Part shown: in pieces, positions 1-7,986 of the stretch
Position numbering within the stretch: the stretch's first letter is position 1
How the letters are laid out: each line of letters opens with the position of its first letter
NCBI GenBank assembly: GCA_025449555.1
Contig: JANWJD010000061.1
Coordinates: 1-36,380 of the forward strand
DNA: 36,380 nt
Source of the DNA: Chloroflexota bacterium
GTDB taxonomy: Bacteria; Chloroflexota; UBA5177
Direction of reading: 5' to 3'
Made by a program: the position numbers and the translations under genes
Notes under the pieces: generated by a model
What the model saw: only the letters and a program-made list of their open reading frames with translations
Database searches by the model: none
Told to the model about the DNA's origin: nothing

Positions 1-180
1 CCCGACGCGGTCGAAGAGGAAACCTGGGAGCTTCGGGGCAGCCAGTGGCTGGTCTCGTTCTACCGACTTCGCGAACGGGTCGTGTGGGGTATCACCGGGC
101 TCATTCTCAGCGACCTTCACCGCCGTCTTTGTGCCGAAAAGCCGGTTGTGTGGCCCGGAACGGTGCGGCCGGTCACGTAA
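1..180 (+). CDS. Nudix hydrolase, CoA pyrophosphatase-like (3' end only)
   Basis: Reading frame 1 is open from the first base of the window to a TAA at 178-180, giving the last 59 residues of a protein that starts before the window. The segment contains SFYRLRERVVWGITGLILSD followed by a basic helix. This resembles the C-terminal part of Nudix CoA pyrophosphatases (NUDT7/NUDT8/YeaB type), where a short strand leads into a 'WG-T-R-L-L' helix. The Nudix box itself lies outside the window, so the assignment rests on this tail alone. The gene converges on the M55 peptidase gene with a 21-base gap. It could be another Nudix subfamily. Confidence 0.6.
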   Translation, partial: PDAVEEETWELRGSQWLVSFYRLRERVVWGITGLILSDLHRRLCAEKPVVWPGTVRPVT

Positions 181-201
181 GCTCCGAGGAAGCGTACATA
201 T

Positions 202-1014
202 TCAGCGATACCAGAACTGGCTCCAGGCCTCCCAGAACGTGTTGCCCGTTGAGACCACGGTACGTGCGCCCACGATCTGAACGCCGGTCCTACCTGCGAA
301 GGCTGCTGTTTGGTCGATGGAGGCCAGCTCGACTCTGAACGTAACAGGGGATTGGGGTTTGTACGGAGCGGGCCAGTCTCGCGTAGTGAGCGCCTCGCCG
401 GTGCGGTCTTCGATCAGACGCCTGGCGACGGTCGGAGCCAGAGATCGGGCCGAGAATCGCCCGAGGCCAATTTTTACGGGCGCGATGACCACTGAATCGC
501 CGAGCAAGTCGCGCACTTCATCACAGGTGGCCGTGTCGCCCGCGACGAACACTGCCGGCGTATCCCAGACTCCGCAAATTGCTGCGAGGATCCCACTTTC
601 TCCCACCGGCACATCATTGATGTAGGCGTTGTACCACGCTTCACTCGAGACAGTGTGGGAGAGCACGCCGTTGGGCGCACCGGCCCGCGCGTGCGCGCCG
701 ACGAACAAGACAGCGTCCGTCCCCTGTTCCAGGGGGGTAATGTACCTGGCCCACGGATGTCCCAGCACCCATTCGGCACCTGGATCCAGCATCTCCGGAA
801 CCAGGCTCTTGAACGACCAGCCGCCGCCGGCGCCGTGGCAATCGACTGCTATGATCTCATCTGCTCCGGCCGCACGCGCACCGCGAACGGCAGCGTTCAT
901 TTCCTCCGTGAACAACACTCGACCCTCGGGGTACAGCGGGTTGCCGCCGGTGACCTGCTCCCATGACTGAATGCACGCCACACCCTCCATATCACCCCAG
1001 ATCATCACCCTCAT
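202..1014 (-). CDS. M55 family metallopeptidase (D-aminopeptidase, DppA-like)
   Basis: The 270-residue protein matches DppA-type zinc D-aminopeptidases in length (about 274) and in all metal-ligand positions: D8 and E10 in the opening GDMEG, H60 in DCHGAGG, H108 in GAHARAG and E139 in PVGESG. HTVSSE (120-125) follows the usual catalytic-site region. The family releases N-terminal D-amino acids from peptides and is linked to use of cell-wall-derived D-Ala peptides. The frame stays open 77 codons upstream, but family proteins start exactly at M-R-V-M. An AAAGGA ribosome site lies about 8 bases before the ATG at 1014, so the shorter start is chosen. It is divergent from the alpha/beta hydrolase gene across a 218-base region. 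No transporter partner is adjacent. Confidence 0.9.
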   Translation of the reverse strand: MRVMIWGDMEGVACIQSWEQVTGGNPLYPEGRVLFTEEMNAAVRGARAAGADEIIAVDCHGAGGGWSFKSLVPEMLDPGAEWVLGHPWARYITPLEQGTDAVLFVGAHARAGAPNGVLSHTVSSEAWYNAYINDVPVGESGILAAICGVWDTPAVFVAGDTATCDEVRDLLGDSVVIAPVKIGLGRFSARSLAPTVARRLIEDRTGEALTTRDWPAPYKPQSPVTFRVELASIDQTAAFAGRTGVQIVGARTVVSTGNTFWEAWSQFWYR

Positions 1015-1087
1015 CGCGCTTTCGTCCTTTCCGATCCCATGCGCCCAGCCGGAAACACGCCGGCAGGGCCAGCTTTCCCGTACCAAT

Positions 1088-1115
1088 ACCAATGGTCTCT
1101 CACTCGACCCATGGT
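1088..1115. repeat. Two ACCNATGGT repeats in a divergent intergenic region
   Basis: ACCAATGGT (1088-1096) and ACCCATGGT (1107-1115) are near-palindromic copies 19 bases apart, almost two helical turns. They lie between the divergent M55 peptidase and alpha/beta hydrolase genes. They may be operator half-sites; this is an inference from spacing and symmetry only. The rest of 1015-1232 shows a TATTCT hexamer at 1181-1186 but no clear -35. Confidence 0.3.
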
Positions 1116-1232
1116 ACGCGGAGACCCGATCGGATCGGCCGCACGCGGCGAGCAGCGGTCGGGGCGGAGTCGAATCGAGATATTCTGAGTCATGGAGGCG
1201 CATGGATTTTGCAGCGTGGTCACAGCCCCGGA

Positions 1233-2057
1233 ATGACGCAGCCACACCTCGCCACGGGGACGCCCCACTTCCAACACGGCACGTTCGAAGGCGACACGCG
1301 AATTCATTATGTCGACGTCGAATCAGAGGGCCCGCCGTTGGTCCTGATCCACGGCATCGGAATGGATTGGCGAGTGTGGCAGGCAGTTGCCAGGCGATTT
1401 GTTCCGTACTTTCATTTATTTGCAGTCGACCTGCGGGGGCACGGTGACAGCGGTAAACCCGCGCACGGCTATTCGTTGGCTCATTATGCGGCGGACCTGG
1501 AAGACCTGTTTGATGCGCTTGACTTGCAGAACATCACTCTAGTGGGGAGCTCCTTGGGCGGAGCGATCGCCGCCGTGGTAGAGGCACCAATCGAATTGGT
1601 GTCTCACCGTGTCTTCGTGGACCCACCGCTCACGCTCGGTCCAATTCGGGATGAACGCATGTTCCGGGACATTCTGGTCCTCAAGCATGAACCGGTGGAG
1701 GCGCTGGCCCACTATCTGGCGGCTTCGAATCCGGGGGCGGGACAGCACGCGACGCGCATGATGTCGGAAATGTGGCATCGCGCCGCAGACGCGGTGATTC
1801 AGGAACTGCTGGAGAATCCAGATACTTACTACGAAATGGAGCGCGCGCTGAGGAACATCGAGAGCCCGACCCTCTTGATTCAAGCAGATCCGGCCAAGGG
1901 AGCGGTCCTCAGGGAGATCGACATTCAGCGGGCGCTCGAACTGCTGCCGCACGGCGAATCTATCACGATTCCAGGTGCGGGTCACGCCGTCCACGCCTTT
2001 AAACCTGCCGAATTCGTGTCGATCGTGGAACGGTTCTCGCAGCGGGAATCCGTGTAG
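1233..2057 (+). CDS. Alpha/beta hydrolase fold protein
   Basis: This is a 274-residue single-domain alpha/beta hydrolase. Visible features in order are the oxyanion-strand motif LVLIHGIGMDW, an LRGHGDSGKP loop, the nucleophile elbow GSSLGG, an acid candidate in LIQADPAKG and a terminal catalytic His in GAGHAVHAF. The family includes esterases, lactonases and C-C hydrolases; substrate cannot be read from sequence. The frame is open far upstream, but those codons run antisense into the divergent peptidase gene. The ATG at 1233 places the conserved domain at the usual distance. An in-frame TTG at 1209 with GGAGG at 1194-1198 is a serious alternative. The ATG at 1233 also overlaps (ATGA) the stop of a 14-codon open frame starting at 1192. 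Confidence 0.85.
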   Translation: MTQPHLATGTPHFQHGTFEGDTRIHYVDVESEGPPLVLIHGIGMDWRVWQAVARRFVPYFHLFAVDLRGHGDSGKPAHGYSLAHYAADLEDLFDALDLQNITLVGSSLGGAIAAVVEAPIELVSHRVFVDPPLTLGPIRDERMFRDILVLKHEPVEALAHYLAASNPGAGQHATRMMSEMWHRAADAVIQELLENPDTYYEMERALRNIESPTLLIQADPAKGAVLREIDIQRALELLPHGESITIPGAGHAVHAFKPAEFVSIVERFSQRESV

Positions 2058-2173
2058 TCAGGCTCGAAGAGTTGCACAATCGATACAGGGTCACACGGCC
2101 TACAATGGCAGTGCGGCGGGCTGGGCCGCGGGTACATGGCGCACTATCGTGGGCGACAAGGGAGTGTCCGTAG

Positions 2174-3772
2174 GTGAAACAACCGAATTGGGGACGTGCC
2201 ATCCTGATCCTGGGCACGGTTCTCATGTCTCTGGCTCTACTCTACGCGGCGGATCTCATCCTGGCCCGCTTCACGCAGGCGATTCTGCTCTTCATTCTGG
2301 GAGCAATCGTCGCCTATGTGCTGACGCCTGTCGTGAACGGCTTGCAGGGAGTGCTTCGAACCCGGTGGATCGCCATCGTGTTCACCTACTTCGTGTTCGG
2401 CGCCGGGCTGATCTCGATTGGGGTCATGCTGTTTACGCCGTTTATCCAACAGAGCCAATCGCTGGTCGATAACCTGAGGACACCTGCGTCCGGGAGCCTA
2501 CAAACCATCGTGCAAGTCGAGACGCAAGCAAACGCTTTGCATCGAAGCCTTGTGTCGGAACTGAGCACGGTTCAAACGAAAGACGCGCTCTCGACGACAA
2601 CCATTGCCGGCAATCTCCAGGCGATAAGCAACCTGCAGCGCGCGGTGACCGGCCTCAAAAACGGGACGCTGTCCGGTCTCTCGCACCAGAGGTACCTGCA
2701 CGTCAAGTCCGGCAGCAGTCGACTTCCTCCGAATCCTGAACCGCAAACGCAGGTACCCCCGTCCTACGTCTTGCCGATCAGCACTCAGCTCACTCAGTTG
2801 ACCAGTAACTACACCAGCGCCGTCTCAGACCCGGCGTCGATCGACCCTATCCTATTTCAACAAGCCGTCGCCCGGGCCCAGAGAATGAGCTCCGCCGCCA
2901 AGACAAATCTGCACATTATGTCGACTACGCCCATCGCAGTCTTGCGTTCACAGACGTGGTTGGACGCGCACGGAATCGGCACGGACATTCATACGAAATT
3001 CGGCGATGCAGCGAAGCAGTTCAGTTCACGCGGAACCCTGGTACTCGACAACGCGATCACGATACTGTCCGAAACGGCCAACATCCTGCTCGACTTCGCG
3101 CTCACCATGATTATTGCTTTCTACTTTTTGAACGACGGCGGCCGGATCATTCATTCGAGCGTCAACCTTCTCCCTACCCGCTACCGAGAACAGGGTTGGT
3201 ACTTCGTGCTGAGCCTGGACAAGGTAGTCGGCGGCTACATTCGTGGTCAACTCTTTCTGTCGACTCTCGCCGGCCTTTTGGGTGGCGGCGGAGCTGCGGC
3301 GTTGGGAGTTCCATACCCGCTGCTCATCGGAATTATGACTTTCTTGCTGCAGTCGATCCCGGTGATCGGGCCGATGGTCGCCCTCGTCCCGGCGGTCTTG
3401 ATATCGCTGTTTTTCATGCCGATCCTGACGACCGTGCTGCTCGGCGCCTGGTTCCTGATATTTCAACAAATCGTCACCAACGTGCTCGGGCCGCGAATCA
3501 ATAGCATGGCAGTGGGAATCCATCCACTCGAGGCCATCCTGGCAGTCCTCGTCGGTTATCCGTTAGGAGGGTTTTTGGGAGCGTTTCTGGCAGTGCCGGT
3601 GGCCGGTATCATCCACATCGTGGTGCGCGAGCTGTACGCATACTTCGTACTCGGTCGGTCGCTCCCCACGGCAGTTGCGCCAGCTACATCTTCTGAAGAC
3701 CCCGAATTCCCGAAAATGTCCGATGTCAGGGCTCGCCAGGAGTCGTCCGGCAAACGCAGCGCCACCGGCTAG
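2174..3772 (+). CDS. AI-2E family transporter (PerM/YdiK-type permease) with enlarged extracytoplasmic region
   Basis: The 532-residue polytopic membrane protein has two N-terminal helices (about 8-28 and 33-52), a third near 65-88, and the conserved C-terminal block. That block includes the FYFLNDGG motif, the GGYIRGQ motif, the multi-helix GIMTFLLQSIPVIGP region and the VLGPRINSMAVGIHPLEAILAVL region typical of AI-2E/UPF0118 proteins. Family members are usually about 350 residues. The excess lies in a roughly 190-residue hydrophilic region (about 92-285) between helices 3 and 4, rich in Ser, Thr and Gln and partly helical. The start is GTG at 2174 with AAGGGAG at 2158-2164. Proteins of this family are proposed exporters of AI-2, ions or other solutes; the substrate here is unknown. 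Confidence 0.88.
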   Translation: MKQPNWGRAILILGTVLMSLALLYAADLILARFTQAILLFILGAIVAYVLTPVVNGLQGVLRTRWIAIVFTYFVFGAGLISIGVMLFTPFIQQSQSLVDNLRTPASGSLQTIVQVETQANALHRSLVSELSTVQTKDALSTTTIAGNLQAISNLQRAVTGLKNGTLSGLSHQRYLHVKSGSSRLPPNPEPQTQVPPSYVLPISTQLTQLTSNYTSAVSDPASIDPILFQQAVARAQRMSSAAKTNLHIMSTTPIAVLRSQTWLDAHGIGTDIHTKFGDAAKQFSSRGTLVLDNAITILSETANILLDFALTMIIAFYFLNDGGRIIHSSVNLLPTRYREQGWYFVLSLDKVVGGYIRGQLFLSTLAGLLGGGGAAALGVPYPLLIGIMTFLLQSIPVIGPMVALVPAVLISLFFMPILTTVLLGAWFLIFQQIVTNVLGPRINSMAVGIHPLEAILAVLVGYPLGGFLGAFLAVPVAGIIHIVVRELYAYFVLGRSLPTAVAPATSSEDPEFPKMSDVRARQESSGKRSATG

Positions 3773-3784
3773 CTCACCGACGTC

Positions 3785-3812
3785 CTGACACTCGACTCCG
3801 CATTCGTACATC
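3785..3812 (+). promoter_or_regulatory. Possible promoter for the small two-helix protein
   Basis: CTGACA (3785-3790), a 16-base spacer and TACATC (3807-3812) resemble a sigma-70-type promoter just after the permease stop codon and 45 bases before the next ATG. The match is moderate. Confidence 0.3.
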
Positions 3813-3857
3813 GTCGACGAGTCGACCCCTTTAACCGCTTTCAAAACAGGAGAATGA

Positions 3858-4184
3858 ATGCCCGTCCCAAAGGGTAAGCAACGCAGAAAACCGCGTAACA
3901 GAGTGCGGCGTGACCTCACGAGCACAGCGGTCGAGCCCGCCACCGCGCCGGCGGCCAAGACACGAAGCAGCCGATCTGCCGGTCGGAGCAGGCGCCAACC
4001 GCCGCTCTGGCTGAACGTGACCCTGGGCATCATCATGGTCGTGGCAGGCACGTACTTCACGCTCTTCTCGCCGGGGGGCCTGAGCCTCATCGCCAGACTG
4101 ATTCTGCTCTTGGGATATTTCCTGGTTGCCGGATACTATTTTGGCAAGGCGTACCGGCAATACAAGCGCCGCGCCGCGACCTGA
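3858..4184 (+). CDS. Small basic two-helix membrane protein (CrgA-like topology)
   Basis: This 108-residue protein has a strongly basic N-terminal half (MPVPKGKQRRKPRNRVRR), two predicted membrane helices (about 51-70 and 76-96) joined by a short SPGG turn, and a basic tail. The layout resembles the CrgA cell-division proteins of Actinobacteria and relatives, but no signature residue settles this, so it should be treated as hypothetical. The ATG has CAGGAGA about 4-5 bases upstream. The gene sits between the AI-2E permease and htpX, which has its own promoter, so membership of the Psp module is possible but not shown. Confidence 0.75.
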   Translation: MPVPKGKQRRKPRNRVRRDLTSTAVEPATAPAAKTRSSRSAGRSRRQPPLWLNVTLGIIMVVAGTYFTLFSPGGLSLIARLILLLGYFLVAGYYFGKAYRQYKRRAAT

Positions 4185-4201
4185 TCTCGGCGCGCAGGGT
4201 A

Positions 4202-4230
4202 TTGCGGACAGCCTCACAAAGGCTTACAAT
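4202..4230 (+). promoter_or_regulatory. Promoter of htpX-pspAB
   Basis: TTGCGG (4202-4207), a 17-base spacer and TACAAT (4225-4230) form a good vegetative promoter, with transcription expected to start near 4237. This leaves a leader of about 27 bases carrying GGAGGTGG (4252-4259) before the htpX ATG at 4264. Confidence 0.55.
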
Positions 4231-4263
4231 GGAGTTGTCAAGTTTGCCCCCGGAGGTGGGGTT

Positions 4264-5157
4264 ATGAAACGCAAGAATTGGTACGGCCGAGACGTCGGAT
4301 TGCAGGCACGCATGGCGTTTACCATGCTCCTTCTGACTGTCGTCTACATCATTTTCACTTTTGTCCTCTTTCGCTTCACGCATCTTGGATTTATCATCTT
4401 TGCTCTGCCGTTGGTTGGGCTTTTCTTCCAGTACTTCTTTTCAGACAAGATCGTGCTTTCGAGCGTGGGCGCTCGAATTGTGGATGCGCAGCAAGCGCCG
4501 GAACTCTACGGAACCGTGCAGCGTCTCGTCCAGCAGGCCGATCTGCCCATGCCCCGGGTTGCTCTGATCGACTCAGCCATGCCGAACGCGTTTGCCACGG
4601 GGCGAAGTCCGAGTCACGCCGTGGTCGCGGTAACCAGGGGGCTGCTGCAACAACTCTCGCAACCCGAGCTCGAAGCGGTGCTGGCGCACGAACTCACGCA
4701 TATACGCAACCGTGACATGGTCGTGATGACGATGGCCGGGTCGTTCGCCGCGGTGGCGGCCTGGATCGTCCAGATGGGCTTCTGGTTTGGCCTGGGATCC
4801 CGCGACGATCGAGACAACGGGAACTCCTTCGCGGTCGTATTGCTCGTGAGCGTGGTGGTGGCAGCGATCAGCCACATGTTGGTCCTGGCACTGTCCCGCT
4901 ACCGCGAGTACGCCGCGGATCGCGGATCAGCCATCCTGACCGGGTCACCGGAGCAGCTCGCGTCTGCTTTGCTACGAATCACTGGAGCCATGCAGCATAT
5001 TCCGTCGCAGGATCTGCGCGAGGCGCAGCCGCTCAGTGCTCTGTTTATCGCGGCTCCCAGCAAGGCGGGAGTGATGGAGTTGTTTTCCGATCACCCATCG
5101 GTCGAGAAGCGCATAGCTCGCCTGCAGCGGCTGGATCAGAGTATGGCCCGGAGTTGA
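4264..5157 (+). CDS. htpX: Membrane zinc metalloprotease HtpX
   Basis: The 297-residue M48-family protease carries the zinc motif HELTH (H142, E143, H146) and the third ligand E215 in the SRYREYAAD motif. It has two N-terminal membrane helices (about 16-38 and 40-60) and two further hydrophobic stretches (about 152-175 and 188-210). HtpX degrades misfolded membrane proteins with its active site on the cytoplasmic side. The ATG at 4264 is preceded by GGAGGTGG, and the longer open frame lacks a comparable site. The TGA overlaps the TTG start of pspAB, implying translational coupling. In Psp modules of Actinobacteria, Chloroflexota and archaea, HtpX and PspAB are a recurring pair, as here. Confidence 0.93.
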   Translation: MKRKNWYGRDVGLQARMAFTMLLLTVVYIIFTFVLFRFTHLGFIIFALPLVGLFFQYFFSDKIVLSSVGARIVDAQQAPELYGTVQRLVQQADLPMPRVALIDSAMPNAFATGRSPSHAVVAVTRGLLQQLSQPELEAVLAHELTHIRNRDMVVMTMAGSFAAVAAWIVQMGFWFGLGSRDDRDNGNSFAVVLLVSVVVAAISHMLVLALSRYREYAADRGSAILTGSPEQLASALLRITGAMQHIPSQDLREAQPLSALFIAAPSKAGVMELFSDHPSVEKRIARLQRLDQSMARS

Positions 5158-5729
5158 GCTGGCTCGACTCGATCCTCGGTCGGACGAAGCCGCTGAAGTC
5201 GAATCTCGATCATCTTTTCGGGATGTCTACCGCCGAGATCACGTTGGAGACAGAGTTCTCGCTTAAGCCGACCGGCGGCGCGGCCATTTGTTTCAGGCCG
5301 GTTAGCAGTGGTCAATTCGCCGATCTTCAGAGGGAAATCGACGCGCTCTTACAGGCGAGTACGAAAGATTCGCCGCTTACGTGGTCGAGCTCAACGGACA
5401 ACTACGGCTATCAATGGATCACGGTGCACGCGGCAGAGTATGCCAACCTGGTGGCCACGATCCATATGGTCAGTCGCGAGTTGGAAGACTCCGGCTTCGG
5501 GGAGCAGCTTCTGGCGTCCGTCTTCCAGTTTCGAGGCGACGATCGCGCTAACGTGTACTGGCTCTACAACTACAAGCGTGGTACTTTTTACCCGTTCGTC
5601 CCCGATCGGAATCAGACGAGAAACAACGCGCTCGAGCTGAAACTCAGTTCGTTGTTGCGCGGGGAACTGAATATGGAAACGGAATTGCCGAAGTGGTATG
5701 CCCAGTGGGGCATACCACTAGACAGCTAA
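5154..5729 (+). CDS. pspAB: PspA-associated protein PspAB
   Basis: This 191-residue soluble protein starts MSWLDSILGRTKPLKSNLDH, the N-terminus expected for the PspAB family that travels with HtpX and PspA. It ends with LPKWYAQWGIPLDS. No enzyme motif is visible and the biochemical role is unknown; a link to envelope stress is inferred from gene neighbourhood in many genomes. The TTG start at 5154 overlaps the htpX stop as TTGA. It ends 4 bases from the convergent pspAA stop, so both halves of the Psp module lie tail to tail. Confidence 0.85.
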   Translation: MSWLDSILGRTKPLKSNLDHLFGMSTAEITLETEFSLKPTGGAAICFRPVSSGQFADLQREIDALLQASTKDSPLTWSSSTDNYGYQWITVHAAEYANLVATIHMVSRELEDSGFGEQLLASVFQFRGDDRANVYWLYNYKRGTFYPFVPDRNQTRNNALELKLSSLLRGELNMETELPKWYAQWGIPLDS

Positions 5730-5733
5730 CCGC

Positions 5734-6021
5734 TTACGCCGGCAAAGGCGCCATCAGCCCTTCATCTGTGAAGAACTGTTGCGCCTCCTCCATGGTGACG
5801 TCCTCCGGCGGGATGATCACTTCTGAACCCACCACTCGCTCGTCCGCGACCGTCGCGCCGTGATCTCGCACGAACGCGATGGTTTGCGCCAGGACCCGGT
5901 GGAACTGTTCCTCCTGGTTACCATGCAGCGCTGCGGTGAGCTCGGTGTCCAGGCGATCGAGTTCGCGCACGCCGGAATCATCCAGCTCGAACTGCCCGGT
6001 CCCGCTGATTCGAACGATCAC
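5734..6021 (-). CDS. pspAA: PspA-associated protein PspAA
   Basis: This 95-residue acidic protein opens with MIVRISGTGQFELDD and ends with a EDVTMEEAQQFFTDEGL tail, the pattern of the PspAA family encoded directly after PspA in Actinobacteria, Chloroflexota and archaea. It is thought to act with PspA in membrane maintenance; the mechanism is not established. Its ATG overlaps the pspA stop codon (ATGA), so the pair is translationally coupled. Confidence 0.88.
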   Translation of the reverse strand: MIVRISGTGQFELDDSGVRELDRLDTELTAALHGNQEEQFHRVLAQTIAFVRDHGATVADERVVGSEVIIPPEDVTMEEAQQFFTDEGLMAPLPA

Positions 6022-6746
6022 TTTCCAGCCTCCAGTTGCTTCTGATCAGTCTGACCAAGCTGCGCTTTCATCGCCGCAAGCTGTGCATCGACTTCACTGC
6101 CGGAGCCAAGTTGTGCCAGTTGCCGATCGATGTCGTCGCCACCACCGGACATGTCAGATAGGGCACCGGTTTCCACCAGATCGTCAAGTGCGGCGGCACG
6201 CGCCTGCATCTGCTCGGTCTTATCCTGAGCACGCTGGACCGCCAGGCCCACATCCGCCATTTCCTCGGAGATGCCGGTGGCGGCCTCGCTGATTTGTACC
6301 TGCGCCTGTGACGCCGTGTACTGGGCTTTGATCGACTCCTTCGTCGAGCGGAAAGTCTCGATCTTGGTTTGCAAGCGCTGCTCCGCGTCAGTCAGCTTCT
6401 GCTGCTGGGTCTCGAGTTGGGCGACCTGCGTGTCTAGATTGTCCATCTGCTGCTGCATGGCTACCTTGCGCTGCAACGCCAGACGGGCCAGATCCTCTCG
6501 ATTCGCGGCCAGGGCGTCCTTGGCCTGTTGATCGAGGCGAGCCAGGTCGGTCTGGAGCTTGTCGTGCTGCATCTGCAGGCGTCGTTTCGACGTCACCATG
6601 TCCGCCAGGCTGCGGCGGACGTTTTGCAACAACTGAACCTGCTTCTCGTAGGAGTAGTCCAGGGTTTCGTTCGGGTTCTCGGCCTTGTCGAGAACCTTGC
6701 TCATCTTGGACTGAAGAATCGTGTTCATTCGCCCAAACATTGACAT
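6018..6746 (-). CDS. pspA: PspA/IM30 (Vipp1) family protein
   Basis: The 242-residue ESCRT-III-like protein has an amphipathic N-terminus (MSMFGRMNTILQSKM), a long coiled coil rich in Gln, Lys and Glu (about 25-190) and an acidic Gly-rich linker (GGGDDID). It ends in a short C-terminal helix. PspA oligomers bind and stabilise stressed membranes. The ATG at 6746 has AAAGGAG 7 bases upstream and matches the family N-terminus, so the 46-codon upstream extension is rejected. No pspBC or PspF/ClgR regulator is encoded in the window. Confidence 0.93.
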   Translation of the reverse strand: MSMFGRMNTILQSKMSKVLDKAENPNETLDYSYEKQVQLLQNVRRSLADMVTSKRRLQMQHDKLQTDLARLDQQAKDALAANREDLARLALQRKVAMQQQMDNLDTQVAQLETQQQKLTDAEQRLQTKIETFRSTKESIKAQYTASQAQVQISEAATGISEEMADVGLAVQRAQDKTEQMQARAAALDDLVETGALSDMSGGGDDIDRQLAQLGSGSEVDAQLAAMKAQLGQTDQKQLEAGK

Positions 6747-6809
6747 TATGTTGCTCCTTTGTGGGTCACGGACTGTGCGTCCGAAAAAGTTATTCTTACT
6801 GTTGATTGC

Positions 6810-6839
6810 AGTATGTGCGGGCGCCGGATGCACACGCAA
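6810..6839 (-). promoter_or_regulatory. Possible pspA promoter
   Basis: On the minus strand TTGCGT (6839-6834), an 18-base spacer and CATACT (6815-6810) lie 64 bases upstream of the pspA ATG. The match is moderate. The remaining part of the 175-base pspA/permease intergenic region shows no riboswitch or further clear promoter. Confidence 0.33.
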
Positions 6840-6921
6840 CCCTATGGTACTCTGATGCTGCCTCTCTGCCGGTACGGCCGACACACTTCGGCTGCATTCT
6901 CTAGAAAGCCATCGAACTTCC

Positions 6922-7986
6922 TTGGCTCACTCCGCACTTTCGCGTGCCAACCACGGTCGGATCTCCGTTCCCGCGGCCGGGCTATGCGTTCTTCCGCTCA
7001 TCCTGTGCGCCGTCATGGTGCTCGCGACCCTGTACGGCACGGTGTCGGTGGCTCCCGGCGTGGTGCTCCGCATTCTGGCGTACAACCTGGGATTCCACTT
7101 CATCGGCATGCATTTTTCGGCCATCGACGAGTCGCTGGTGTGGTCAATCCGGCTGCCGCGCGTGGTGGCCGCGGCGCTGGTGGGAGCCGCCCTGGGGGTG
7201 GCGGGGACGCTTTTCCAAGGGGTCTTACGCAATCCTCTGGCCGACCCGTACGTCATCGGCACGTCGGCCGGTGCGCAGTTGGGAGTGGCTGTTTCGCTCG
7301 CCGTCCCACTGCAATTCGTGGTGCTCGGCTTCGGTCCGGTGCAGGCGGCAGCATTCATCGGAGCAGTCGTCACCGTTGCGTTCGTGTACTGGCTGGCGAG
7401 AACGGCGGGCCGCACCCCGATCGTCACACTGCTCCTCTCCGGATTCGTCGTGAGCTCGTTTCTGATCTCGATTACGTCGTTTGTCATGATCACTACCAAT
7501 CGAGTCAATCAGGTGACACTGTGGACAATGGGCGGCATCGACATTAGTCGCTACCAGCAGCTTGCGTTCACTGGCCCCTGCGTGTTGGTCGGGGTTGGTA
7601 TAGCCACGATCATGGCCCCTCGCCTGGACGTAATTTTGTTGGGCGAGGAGCAGGCCACCCATCTTGGCGTTCCCGTCGAGCGCGTGAAGGTTGCTGCTCT
7701 GTTGCTCGGATCGCTGCTCACCGGCCTGGCCGTGGCCCTGGCAGGTGTGGTTGCTTTCGTCGGATTGGTGGTGCCTCACGCGGCCCGCCTGGTGTTCGGT
7801 CCGGCGCATCGGACGCTGGTGCCGGCCGCGGCCATCGGAGGCGCGGTCTTCGTGGTGTTGGTCGATCTGATCGCTCGCACGATCGCGGCGCCCACCGAGA
7901 TTCCGCTCGGCATCATGACCGCAGTCGTCGGCGCACCATTCTTTTTGCATCTCTTGCGTCGCACCAGGCGAACCTATGACATCTGA
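6922..7986 (+). CDS. FecCD/BtuC family ABC transporter permease
   Basis: The 354-residue polytopic permease belongs to the iron-siderophore/haem/cobalamin importers. It shows the SIRLPRVVAAALVGAALGVA block, the NPLADPYVIGTSAGA signature, the GVVAFVGLVVPHAAR coupling region facing the ATPase, and the terminal PTEIPLGIMTAVVGAPFF motif. The frame begins after a TGA at 6853 and has no ATG before the first helix, so the TTG at 6922 is the most likely start; no good ribosome site precedes it. The stop overlaps the ATPase gene by 11 bases. The substrate-binding lipoprotein that such systems need is not adjacent. Confidence 0.9.
   Translation: MAHSALSRANHGRISVPAAGLCVLPLILCAVMVLATLYGTVSVAPGVVLRILAYNLGFHFIGMHFSAIDESLVWSIRLPRVVAAALVGAALGVAGTLFQGVLRNPLADPYVIGTSAGAQLGVAVSLAVPLQFVVLGFGPVQAAAFIGAVVTVAFVYWLARTAGRTPIVTLLLSGFVVSSFLISITSFVMITTNRVNQVTLWTMGGIDISRYQQLAFTGPCVLVGVGIATIMAPRLDVILLGEEQATHLGVPVERVKVAALLLGSLLTGLAVALAGVVAFVGLVVPHAARLVFGPAHRTLVPAAAIGGAVFVVLVDLIARTIAAPTEIPLGIMTAVVGAPFFLHLLRRTRRTYDI

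Noticed and set aside
1015-1245. 77-codon N-terminal extension of the M55 peptidase
   Set aside because: Family proteins start at the M-R-V-M-I-W position, where a ribosome site is also present; the extension has no homologous character.
2072-2106. TTGCAC and TACAAT ahead of the AI-2E permease gene
   Set aside because: The spacing is 23 bases, too long for one promoter; only an isolated -10-like hexamer remains.
6747-6921. Possible cobalamin riboswitch ahead of the FecCD-type permease
   Set aside because: No B12-box-like GCCACTG core or matching structure was found on either strand.
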